Below are positions 1 to 6,896 of a stretch of 12,270 bases of DNA, in pieces. Source of the stretch: an uncultured Duncaniella sp. (lineage in GTDB: Bacteria; Bacteroidota; Bacteroidia; Bacteroidales; Muribaculaceae); assembly GCA_910587515.1 (NCBI GenBank), contig CAJULW010000023.1, positions 1-12,270 of the forward strand, written 5' to 3'. The notes beneath the pieces were generated by a model, which did not search any database, was not told where the DNA came from, and saw nothing but the letters and a program-made list of their open reading frames with translations. The position numbers and the translations under genes were made by a program. The number at the start of each line of letters is the position of its first letter. The stretch's first letter is position 1.

Positions 1-7
1 ACCTTTG
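1..7 (+). promoter_or_regulatory. Possible -7 promoter element for the tRNA, cut by window edge
   Basis: The first seven bases read ACCTTTG. If the base before the window is T, this is the Bacteroidota -7 consensus TAnnTTTG. It lies about 33 bases before the tRNA, a plausible distance for a short leader. The -33 element would be outside the window, so this is only tentative. Confidence 0.35.
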
Positions 8-40
8 CGCAGCAAAAAGGCTGTAGCCTCAATAAAAGAC

Positions 41-116
41 GGGGTATTAGCTCATTGGCTAGAGCGCGACACTGGCAGTGTCGAGGTGAGCGGTTCGAGT
101 CCGCTATACTCCACCA
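41..116 (+). tRNA. tRNA-Ala, anticodon GGC
   Basis: A full 76-base cloverleaf can be folded by eye. The acceptor stem is GGGGTAT pairing with ATACTCC, the D stem is GCTC/GAGC, the anticodon stem is CGACA/TGTCG around loop CTGGCAG, and the T stem is AGCGG/CCGCT around TTCGAGT. The anticodon is GGC, which reads GCC (and probably GCU) alanine codons. The acceptor stem has the G3:U70 wobble pair that is the main identity element for alanyl-tRNA synthetase, and the discriminator base is A; both agree with alanine. The 3' CCA is encoded. A strong terminator hairpin begins at the last base of the tRNA, so it is probably transcribed alone. Confidence 0.95.
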
Positions 117-157
117 AAAGCAGACTTCCAAAAAATTGGAAGTCTGCTTTTGTTTTT
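116..157 (+). terminator. Intrinsic terminator of the tRNA-Ala gene
   Basis: A perfect 16-bp inverted repeat (116-131 pairing with 136-151) with an AAAA loop is followed by GTTTTT. The stem contains a GC-rich core, GCAGACTTCC/GGAAGTCTGC. Its 5' arm includes the final A of the tRNA CCA end, so processing and termination signals abut. Confidence 0.9.
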
Positions 158-180
158 ATATTCATAAATATCTATCTTTG
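149..180 (+). promoter_or_regulatory. Bacteroidota-type promoter of the Crp/Fnr regulator
   Basis: TTTG at 149-152 and TATCTTTG at 173-180 are separated by 20 bases, matching the Bacteroides sigma-ABfr layout (TTTG, 19-21 bases, TAnnTTTG). Transcription would start near 184-187, giving a leader of about 80 bases before the start at 269. The -33 element lies in the T-rich tail of the tRNA terminator. Confidence 0.7.
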
Positions 181-268
181 CGATATACAAGAAACTATCG
201 GACTGAATATACGATGGCACTCCGAGACTCACAGCCTACACACTAACCCGATCTCTCCTTAATTACAG

Positions 269-838
269 ATGGCAGACCTTCTACTCTACGACATTTTCGA
301 CCTATCGCCCCTTAGAAACTTTATCAGGTCTACCGGTGAAAAACGCATTCTTAAAAAGGGTGAACACTTCTGCCGCACAGACGCACCTGCGCCTGACATA
401 GCCGTAGTCGACTCCGGAGGATTCGCTTTCACCCATCCCGATCACAAAGGCGACAACCAGATACTCTCGCTCGCACTGACCGACGAATTAATCGGAGCCT
501 ACATACCCATGATGCCAGGACACCGCTCCGTACTCGACTCGATTGCGCTCTGCACATCGCGGATAACCGCGATACCGCTTGACAAAGCCATCGACTATAT
601 GGACAATGAACTGCATCCCGGCTACCGTATGGAATTCACGCGGTCCATCGCTTTCAGTTTTATGATCAGAGGTATGGACCAGCGATGCAAATCGCCAGAA
701 GAAAGATATCGCGAACTGCTATCTCGTATGCCCGACCTACCCGGCAAAATATCAATGTCGGCCATAGCTTCGTATCTCGGAATCACACGCGAGACATTCG
801 CACGTATGCGGTCACGTATGCGTGAACAAACACTGTAA
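269..838 (+). CDS. Crp/Fnr-family transcriptional regulator
   Basis: This 189-residue protein has the Crp/Fnr layout: an N-terminal cyclic-nucleotide-binding-like beta roll (about residues 15-105), a dimerisation helix (about 108-140) and a winged helix-turn-helix (about 160-185). The predicted recognition helix contains R174-E175-T-F-A-R179. E. coli CRP reads its GTGA half-site through the same spacing, R180-E181-xxx-R185. In the ligand pocket, the R86-S87 pair aligns with CRP R82-S83, but the GE pair that binds the ribose in CRP is Gly-Ala here, so cAMP binding is doubtful. The Cys cluster expected of an oxygen-sensing FNR is absent. The ligand is unknown. The start at 269 gives the expected family length and has no Shine-Dalgarno, as is normal in this phylum. 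A CRP-like palindrome lies 79 bases after the stop, before the next operon, which is a likely target. Confidence 0.85.
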   Translation: MADLLLYDIFDLSPLRNFIRSTGEKRILKKGEHFCRTDAPAPDIAVVDSGGFAFTHPDHKGDNQILSLALTDELIGAYIPMMPGHRSVLDSIALCTSRITAIPLDKAIDYMDNELHPGYRMEFTRSIAFSFMIRGMDQRCKSPEERYRELLSRMPDLPGKISMSAIASYLGITRETFARMRSRMREQTL

Positions 839-916
839 AGTCGACCATGGCATTTATATAAAATGCACAATAGTAAAATTTAAATAACATAGGTTAATTT
901 TATTAAAATCGGGGGG

Positions 917-930
917 GTGATTTAAATCAC
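917..930. promoter_or_regulatory. CRP-like palindromic operator
   Basis: GTGATTTAAATCAC is a perfect 14-bp palindrome. With its flanks (916-931) it matches 9 of the 10 defined bases of the E. coli CRP consensus TGTGA-N6-TCACA. Its centre is about 33 bases before the centre of the -7 element at 953-960, which puts it near -40 to -42 from the likely transcription start. That is the usual position of a class II activator site. The gene just upstream encodes a Crp/Fnr regulator with a CRP-like recognition helix. The pairing of this regulator with this site is inferred. Confidence 0.7.
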
Positions 931-952
931 ACTTTTTTTGTTCGTTATGCCG

Positions 953-960
953 TAACTTTG
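953..960 (+). promoter_or_regulatory. -7 element of the transglutaminase operon promoter
   Basis: TAACTTTG matches TAnnTTTG exactly. No TTTG lies at the expected 19-21 base spacing upstream; the closest is at 937-940, only 12 bases away. The position where a -33 element should be is next to the palindrome at 917-930. A promoter with a good -7, no -33 and an operator in its place is consistent with activator dependence. Confidence 0.65.
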
Positions 961-988
961 CGTGAAACCCCAAAAATCTGACACCGCC

Positions 989-2788
989 ATGTTACAGCGC
1001 ATACTGACCTTAGGGCTCATCGCAGTCTCGGCCACAAGCTCTTATGCGGCCACCCGTGAAGAAAATGTCGTCATCTCGGATTGTGTCGAAGAATACAACT
1101 TCGTCAAAGGCAAAGACGGACGTACGGAAGTGAAACACTCCATAAAAACCGAATATCTGGCCACGCGTCACTCCGACGAGATCAGCCCGCATATCTTCCA
1201 CAACAATATTGTCAGACTCGACAAAGCCTCCGGAGGCAAAGCCAACTACCGCAACGCCAACCCGCCAACCGTTTTTCACGACGACAGCAAAGTCTGTTTC
1301 TTCAATATATGGCTCGACCGTAAAGACCGCAAAAGCAAAGTCCAGTTCAAGCGCACATTCACCGATGCGGCCCATTTTACCGGAGTCTTCCCGGGCGACG
1401 ACTATCCGGTACGGTCAAAAACCATAACTTTTGATATCCCCGCCTCTCTCCCGGCCATACAACTTGTCGACCGCAACTTTCCCGACGGCAACATAAACCG
1501 CACCGAAATCCTGGCTCCCGACGGATCACGCAGAATAACCTACACGGTCAACGGACTGCCGGAGACTCCGTCCGATCCGGATTCTCCATCGGCATTGGCC
1601 TCGTTGCCCCATATACTTGTCAAAGGCTACTTTCCCGATACCGATTCCCTCTACCGCTATCATCGCGCCATGCTTGATGTCGACACAGTCATCCCCGGAG
1701 TGTCATCCATAATAGCCTCCGCCATCGATGGAAGCACAGACCGAGACTCAATCATCGGCAAACTATACCGCCACGTGCAGCAGAACGTCCGTTACGTGGC
1801 TTTCGAGGAAGGCGAGTCAGCCTACCGTCCCGACACACCGGCCGAAGTGCTGCGCAAACGCTACGGCGACTGCAAAGGAATGGCTATGCTTTTGGCGACA
1901 CTGCTCAAATACGCTGGCATCGAAGCACACGTAGCAGCCGTAGGCTCCAGGTCGATACCTTTCAGGATATCCGACTATCCAACTCTATCCGCTACAAACC
2001 ACATGATCTGCGTCGTGCCCGACACACACGGCTACCTCTTTCTCGACCCGACCAACTATCAAATATCCTCACGCCACATACCATGGGGAATACGCGGAAA
2101 AGACGCTATGGTCTTCATGCCTGATGGATATACGATTGTCGACATCCCGTCCGAATCACCGCGCACCTCAGAAGACATACTTACCTATAGCTACCTCCTC
2201 ACACCCGAAGGACTTGTAGGCAGGGCCGAACGTCGCTGTACCGAAGACATGGCTGAACGCCTCACCTCGATTTATTCCGACGTTCCAGGCCACCTTCTCA
2301 ACGACATCCTCGCCAAATCACTCATCCCGGCGTCCAGAGCCGCCATTCCGTCCGACAGCGTCAGATATGACCGCTCGAAATCCGGAGAAGCCACCATCAG
2401 CGCACCGATAGCCAACACCGTAGCGGTCACAGCCTCTGACGACCATCTCTACCTCGACCTTAACACAAGCAACGAACCCTTCACCTCGCGCGTAAGCACC
2501 GACGATAGACACATGGACTACGAGATCGCACTCCCGGCCACAGTGACACGCAAAACCGTCGTCACCATACCAGGGAAACACACAATCACACTACCCGAAG
2601 ACTACGAGGTCTCCTGTCCGCAAGGACAGCTGTCATGCCGCTTCACCCGCAAAGGCGACACCGTCACAATGACCAAAACCATGCGGCTGACAAACACGCG
2701 TATTCCATTGGGCGAGATAGCGGCCTGGAACAAATCTTTGTCAGAATGGAACGATGCCTGCAACCGACAGATAGAAATAAAACTCTGA
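989..2788 (+). CDS. Exported DUF3857/transglutaminase-like protein with intact triad
   Basis: The protein is 599 residues if it starts at ATG 989. An in-frame GTG at 962 is rejected because it sits one base after the -7 element, so it would probably not be in the mRNA. Starting at 989 puts a signal peptide at the very N-terminus: Arg4, a hydrophobic core, and likely cleavage after S-Y-A (residue 20). A beta-rich region resembling DUF3857 spans roughly residues 21-230. A transglutaminase-like core follows, with Cys295 in YGDCKG, His338 in TNHM and Asp353 in FLDPT; these form the expected Cys-His-Asp triad. A beta domain of DUF3858 type closes the protein. It probably acts in the periplasm or at the outer membrane. 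The substrate is unknown, and members of this fold can be proteases or amidases as well as crosslinkers. The next gene, 59 bases downstream, is a paralogue. Confidence 0.85.
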   Translation: MLQRILTLGLIAVSATSSYAATREENVVISDCVEEYNFVKGKDGRTEVKHSIKTEYLATRHSDEISPHIFHNNIVRLDKASGGKANYRNANPPTVFHDDSKVCFFNIWLDRKDRKSKVQFKRTFTDAAHFTGVFPGDDYPVRSKTITFDIPASLPAIQLVDRNFPDGNINRTEILAPDGSRRITYTVNGLPETPSDPDSPSALASLPHILVKGYFPDTDSLYRYHRAMLDVDTVIPGVSSIIASAIDGSTDRDSIIGKLYRHVQQNVRYVAFEEGESAYRPDTPAEVLRKRYGDCKGMAMLLATLLKYAGIEAHVAAVGSRSIPFRISDYPTLSATNHMICVVPDTHGYLFLDPTNYQISSRHIPWGIRGKDAMVFMPDGYTIVDIPSESPRTSEDILTYSYLLTPEGLVGRAERRCTEDMAERLTSIYSDVPGHLLNDILAKSLIPASRAAIPSDSVRYDRSKSGEATISAPIANTVAVTASDDHLYLDLNTSNEPFTSRVSTDDRHMDYEIALPATVTRKTVVTIPGKHTITLPEDYEVSCPQGQLSCRFTRKGDTVTMTKTMRLTNTRIPLGEIAAWNKSLSEWNDACNRQIEIKL

Positions 2789-2847
2789 GACCAACACCAA
2801 AACAAATCACACATACACAACCGTCAAACCACAAACTCCATGCAATC

Positions 2848-5064
2848 ATGATTAAAAAAGTAACATTTCTCGCAGTGGCATTCCTCTCAACACTGCTCAT
2901 TCATGCCGACGACATGAAGAAATACAGGGAGTTCGCTGACACCATCCGCAAAGAAGTATATTCAATGGAACTTCCGGCATTTCAAATCAAAGAAATACCC
3001 GAAAAATACAAAAACGAATCAGCAGTAATCAAAGCCGTCTATGAAGACGTCGACGCCAAGAAAAAAACCGGAATCGGTGTCGCCCCGGGATTTTTCATAA
3101 TACCCAAAATCTCAGGACGGGCACGTGTCGAATTCGGCCACCTGACACGTATGCTCATCCATATAAACGACAAAGCAGCAATTGAAAAATATTCCGAATT
3201 CGACTTCGGCATAGACAAAAAACGCAAGACATGGGACGGATACGAGAAAAACCGTCACGTAATGGGCGTGCGCCTCGTAAAACCTGACGGTCGCATAGTC
3301 GACATAGACACATCTGAGTTCGTCGAGGTAGAGGAAGGCAAAAAAGGTGAAAAAAAGAGCCGGAAGCTCGCCATCCCCGGTTTGGAAACCGGTGACGATA
3401 TAGACGTCTTCTTCTACACGGAGTCAAAACTGCAGAACGTCCATCCCGACCCGATGGAATTTTACCTCAAGGACGACGCACCCATACTCAACTACGCCAT
3501 ACACTGCGTGCTTGACGACAAACTGACCACCCAATACCGCACTCTCAACGGAGCCCCCGATTTCACGGTCAGCCGAGATGAAGACGGCAACTATGTGCTT
3601 GACCTACAACTTACCGATATCTCAGCCAAAGAACCGCGACTATGGTACAACCCTGTCATGCAGTCTCCACTGATCAAAATGAACATCTACAACCGTCGCA
3701 ACAGCGATGCCTTCACCCCGAAAAGCGCGCGAAAGGACGGCCTGCAGGCCAATCCCGATCCAGCTAAAATCATTGAGGACCGTTACGACATAGACGACTG
3801 GTGGCTGGAGAAAACACCGGGATTCAAGGACAATGAAATAAAATCCGGCATACGCGATGGCGGCAAGATACTGAAAGAGGTCGACAGACGCATGAAATCA
3901 GGAGAAATGACCGTTCTTCAGACGGCTGACTATCTCTATAACCTCCTCGCATATTATTATGCCGGCAACCGCTACCGAATGAACAACAGGGGATTCATCC
4001 AAAGACTTTTCGATCTTTTCAAAGGACGCAAGATACCTTTCAGCATCGGACTGTCGGGAATGGACGCATACGAACAGCTCGACCATATGATAGATTATAC
4101 AAACAACCTGTACTTCATCAAAGTAGAGTCCAATGGCGAGACACGCTACTACTTCCCTCCGGCCGTAGACCGCATCAAACTTCCCTCAGAGATACACGCT
4201 GGCATACAGGGACGCAAAGCATTGTTATATCGCAAGAAAAAAGACCGCAAGAAAAATCCCGCTACAGATTTCTTCCCGCTACCCATGAGCACAGTAGATG
4301 ACAACCGAAATGTAACCACCGTCAACGCGGTCATCGACGGACAAGTATTAAGAATAAAACGCGACGAAGCATACACGGGAGCTACGAAAATCGGGGCTTC
4401 CAGCCTTCTAACATGGGAAGACCTCGACCGCGACTACAGTTCGTCACTCGGCCGCATAGGCTTTGACGTCAATGTCAAACTAAACAAAAAGCAAATCACC
4501 GACCGCGACGCACATTACATCGACATGCGCAAAGAACAGCAGGATGCGTTAAAAGATGAGACAAAGGCCTATCATGACGATAGTCCGGCCGAATTTACCG
4601 ACGGACGCATCACAAGTTCGGGCATAGATCCGGAAAACCCCGCTCTTGGCTACGAGCTGACATACACAATGGACAACCTTGTCAAGCGCGCAGGAAAGAA
4701 CCTCATAGTTTCAATCGGAAAACTCCTTAGTTCTCAAAATTCCGTACTGCCGTCCGACCGCAAACGTGACGACGACATCTATATGCGCACTCCACGTGAA
4801 TACATCACACGGATAAACCTCTCCGTTCCGGCCGGTTATAAAGTCAGCACACGTTCGCTGACGGCTCTTGACAAATCCGTCAGCAATCCATCCGGCACAT
4901 TCTCCGTAAAGACATCCACCCCTTCGGACGACAGTGTCAGCATCGACATAGCTATCCGATTCGCCAAAGGCAAGCTACCGGTGGCCGAATGGCAGGAATT
5001 TTTGAAGATACTCGACGCTGCCTCATCCTGGAACGCAAGCTCGCTGCTGCTCGAGAAAAAATAA
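2848..5064 (+). CDS. Exported DUF3857-type protein with degenerate transglutaminase domain
   Basis: The protein is 738 residues from ATG 2848. The frame is open back to 2635, but that part lies inside the previous gene. The start at 2848 gives a signal peptide (two Lys, a hydrophobic core, cleavage after H-A at residue 20). The architecture parallels the upstream protein: N-terminal beta region, a transglutaminase-like region at about residues 360-465, and a C-terminal beta domain sharing a P-x-Y-x-VS pattern. Aligned by eye, the three catalytic positions are changed: Cys295 corresponds to Asn380 (RYRMNNRGF), His338 to Asn420 (TNNLY), and Asp353 to Pro437 (YYFPPA). The downstream GIQGRKALLY segment still matches GIRGKDAMVF in the partner. 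It is therefore probably a non-catalytic paralogue, perhaps a binding partner or regulator of the first protein. No promoter is visible in the 59-base gap, so co-transcription is likely. The by-eye alignment is the main uncertainty. Confidence 0.75.
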   Translation: MIKKVTFLAVAFLSTLLIHADDMKKYREFADTIRKEVYSMELPAFQIKEIPEKYKNESAVIKAVYEDVDAKKKTGIGVAPGFFIIPKISGRARVEFGHLTRMLIHINDKAAIEKYSEFDFGIDKKRKTWDGYEKNRHVMGVRLVKPDGRIVDIDTSEFVEVEEGKKGEKKSRKLAIPGLETGDDIDVFFYTESKLQNVHPDPMEFYLKDDAPILNYAIHCVLDDKLTTQYRTLNGAPDFTVSRDEDGNYVLDLQLTDISAKEPRLWYNPVMQSPLIKMNIYNRRNSDAFTPKSARKDGLQANPDPAKIIEDRYDIDDWWLEKTPGFKDNEIKSGIRDGGKILKEVDRRMKSGEMTVLQTADYLYNLLAYYYAGNRYRMNNRGFIQRLFDLFKGRKIPFSIGLSGMDAYEQLDHMIDYTNNLYFIKVESNGETRYYFPPAVDRIKLPSEIHAGIQGRKALLYRKKKDRKKNPATDFFPLPMSTVDDNRNVTTVNAVIDGQVLRIKRDEAYTGATKIGASSLLTWEDLDRDYSSSLGRIGFDVNVKLNKKQITDRDAHYIDMRKEQQDALKDETKAYHDDSPAEFTDGRITSSGIDPENPALGYELTYTMDNLVKRAGKNLIVSIGKLLSSQNSVLPSDRKRDDDIYMRTPREYITRINLSVPAGYKVSTRSLTALDKSVSNPSGTFSVKTSTPSDDSVSIDIAIRFAKGKLPVAEWQEFLKILDAASSWNASSLLLEKK

Positions 5065-5142
5065 CATCCACACACATGCAGAAAGCAAACTGACGGAAAA
5101 ACACACCGCTTTTTGTATCAACGCACCTTTCAGGGTGTATCG

Positions 5143-5175
5143 GACGCTTACCTTTGTTATAGGTAAGCGTCTTTT
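5143..5175 (+). terminator. Intrinsic terminator after the transglutaminase operon
   Basis: GACGCTTACCT (5143-5153) pairs perfectly with AGGTAAGCGTC (5161-5171) around a 7-base loop and is followed by TTTTG. It lies 79 bases after the stop of the second transglutaminase-like gene and 35 bases before the next start. The 5' arm and loop also contain TACCTTTG (5149-5156), a match to the -7 consensus. Confidence 0.75.
5149..5156 (+). promoter_or_regulatory. Possible -7 element inside the terminator hairpin
   Basis: TACCTTTG matches TAnnTTTG and lies 53 bases before the start at 5210, a suitable distance. No TTTG is found 19-21 bases upstream; only TTTC at 5128-5131, 17 bases away, comes near. 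It may drive the small downstream gene, or match by chance. Confidence 0.35.
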
Positions 5176-5209
5176 GTATTCCTTCAAACCATCCCAAACA
5201 ATCACATAC

Positions 5210-5701
5210 ATGAAAAAATCATCCGCTAAGACCGCTACAACATGGCCATATCCCGTATCAAAACAGTTCTATAAAAAACTTTTGCAGAAAGCCGAACTTA
5301 TATTCCGCGATATCGGTCAAGGCCCACAATGGGTAAGCGCACTGATACCCTTTATCGAACGCTATTTCGATGACCGGGAAAGACCGTCGCCACAGGCCGA
5401 CCTGAGCATAAGGATAGTATTCGCGTCGCTGCGCCCAGACATAGACCGCGCCATCGAACGATCGGCAAAAGCCCGCCAACGAGCCATCGAACACCGGAAA
5501 CGCAAAAATATCACAGATAAAAAAGAAAACACCGGAAAGCAACAACCGAAAACACTGACGGACGCTATGACACTCTCACCGCCTGGCTCTTTGGGCAAGC
5601 AACCTATGCCCCAATCGGCAATACAGACATTTTCTGACCTCACAGTATTGGCGTCGAAGCTGAATCACCGCCTGCGAAGTAAAAGCATCCACACTTTTTA
5701 G
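5210..5701 (+). CDS. Hypothetical basic protein, 163 residues
   Basis: I do not recognise this protein with confidence. It has no signal peptide or membrane segment. Residues about 15-75 look helical, with aromatic residues and a W-V-x-x-L-I-P-F pattern. Residues about 80-110 are rich in Arg and Lys (RSAKARQRA, HRKRK), and the tail is polar. The layout loosely recalls small phage- or replication-related DUF proteins of Bacteroidales, but that is a weak impression. The ATG at 5210 is chosen because the frame's earlier ATG at 5135 lies before the terminator hairpin and would read through it. Codon choice in the first 120 codons resembles its neighbours, which supports a real gene. The last 126 bases are antisense to the end of the DUF2851 gene. 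Confidence 0.6.
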   Translation: MKKSSAKTATTWPYPVSKQFYKKLLQKAELIFRDIGQGPQWVSALIPFIERYFDDRERPSPQADLSIRIVFASLRPDIDRAIERSAKARQRAIEHRKRKNITDKKENTGKQQPKTLTDAMTLSPPGSLGKQPMPQSAIQTFSDLTVLASKLNHRLRSKSIHTF

Positions 5702-6856
5702 CCCGGCACTATTAAAAAGAGCGACAATCGAATTGCTCTCGGCGGGAAGCTCCTGCAACAATTCCATAGCCCTCGTGACCATAGACTCGTCGCCATGGCT
5801 GTTTCCATAGGCGACCATCATGGGCACAGCCACATTTATGATAAGGATATCGGCCGAACTACGGCTAAGCGAGTCATAAATCCTCTCGCTTCCAGGACCG
5901 AAAACGAAGTGATTGGCCCAATACCCGTCGAGCGGCTGACGGAAAAGCCCGCGCAATTCATCGATATCAAATGTCTTGACCATACGCCCTACCATACGGA
6001 AGTCGGAAGCCACCATACGAGCGAGCAGCGCGACCCTGCGGTGAGGGAAATTGTGCGGCCTCATACGCCCCATTTTCCAGCCGAGAGGCTGCAAGGGCTT
6101 AAGCGAAAATTTATGTGCGAAAAACCGATGTTCGCTTACAAGCCTTTCGACATACGGATCACACTTCGGCGCGTCCTCTAAGAAGCCTCCCTGACCGAAA
6201 AACAATGCCTCGATAGCGGTAATGGAATCACTGTGTTTACGCAAAAAATGCAACGGAAGCGAGAGGGCCAAACGCTCCATCGGCTCCGAATTTGTGCTGA
6301 ACCCAAGAGCGCGTGCCAGAACCACATAGCATGTCTGCTCCCAGTCACCCGCATAACGCTTGAGAAGCTCTTCGATATGTCCGGCTTTTGAATATACCCG
6401 TTCGTAGGCCAAAGCTGTAAGCCAGTCGGAAAGTCTGAGAGAATCCATGGTAGCTATCTCAGCCGCACATGGAAGATCTATATCAGCGCGATCCACCAAC
6501 TCATGATAACGGGCATGGAATTCCGGAGAACATGCCATCCGCATTTGGGCTATGACCTCACCGTTTGAACGATGGACGGAAGTGTCGTCGCAATCCACAA
6601 CGTGGAGCACCACTGAATCGTAAGCGATATCCCCGTCATGGCCATGGCGATGCCAATCACTGGCTCTAACATGCACCTCCACGTCTCCGGCCCAGAGATG
6701 CTCACCGATCCTTATCTTTGCATTGAAAAAATCAGGCCCCGCTCCGGTATTAAGCCATCCGGGATCTATGACAGAAACCCTGCGCCCGTCCACAGTGACC
6801 ATATCCGACTGCAAAAGCAACCGATGCTGCCACACATATTGCATCAGGCGTTCCAT
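5576..6856 (-). CDS. DUF2851 family protein
   Basis: The 426-residue protein matches my knowledge of DUF2851, a Bacteroidota family of unknown function. Recognisable parts are an N-terminal Y-V-W-Q-H segment, the D-P-G-W-L-N-T-G-A-G-P-D-F motif, G-D-V-E-V-H and S-D-W-x-x-H-x-H. The C-terminus carries C405-x4-C410-x2-C413-x3-H417, which looks like a metal site and in my memory is typical of the family. The G-D-V-E-V-H and D-W-H-x-H elements are rich in acidic and His residues, so a metal-dependent enzyme is conceivable, but this is inference. The frame is open upstream to 6982, which would overlap ribH; the ATG at 6856 is preferred because it places the family's N-terminal motif at the start and leaves 40 bases after the ribH stop. 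It is the last gene of the probable minus-strand operon. Confidence 0.85.
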   Translation of the reverse strand: MERLMQYVWQHRLLLQSDMVTVDGRRVSVIDPGWLNTGAGPDFFNAKIRIGEHLWAGDVEVHVRASDWHRHGHDGDIAYDSVVLHVVDCDDTSVHRSNGEVIAQMRMACSPEFHARYHELVDRADIDLPCAAEIATMDSLRLSDWLTALAYERVYSKAGHIEELLKRYAGDWEQTCYVVLARALGFSTNSEPMERLALSLPLHFLRKHSDSITAIEALFFGQGGFLEDAPKCDPYVERLVSEHRFFAHKFSLKPLQPLGWKMGRMRPHNFPHRRVALLARMVASDFRMVGRMVKTFDIDELRGLFRQPLDGYWANHFVFGPGSERIYDSLSRSSADILIINVAVPMMVAYGNSHGDESMVTRAMELLQELPAESNSIVALFNSAGLKSVDAFTSQAVIQLRRQYCEVRKCLYCRLGHRLLAQRARR

Positions 6857-6896
6857 GAGAGAGGTTTTATAAAAACAAGGATCAGAATAGCCTCTT

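Noticed and set aside
850..866. Hairpin GCATTT-N5-AAATGC after the regulator gene
   Set aside because: The stem is short and AT-rich, and no T run follows, so I do not call it a terminator.
962..988. GTG at 962 as start of the first transglutaminase-like gene
   Set aside because: It lies one base after the -7 element and would add nine residues before a good signal peptide; ATG 989 fits promoter and protein better.
2635..2847. Earlier in-frame starts for the second transglutaminase-like gene
   Set aside because: They lie inside the previous gene and would bury a typical N-terminal signal peptide; ATG 2848 is preferred.
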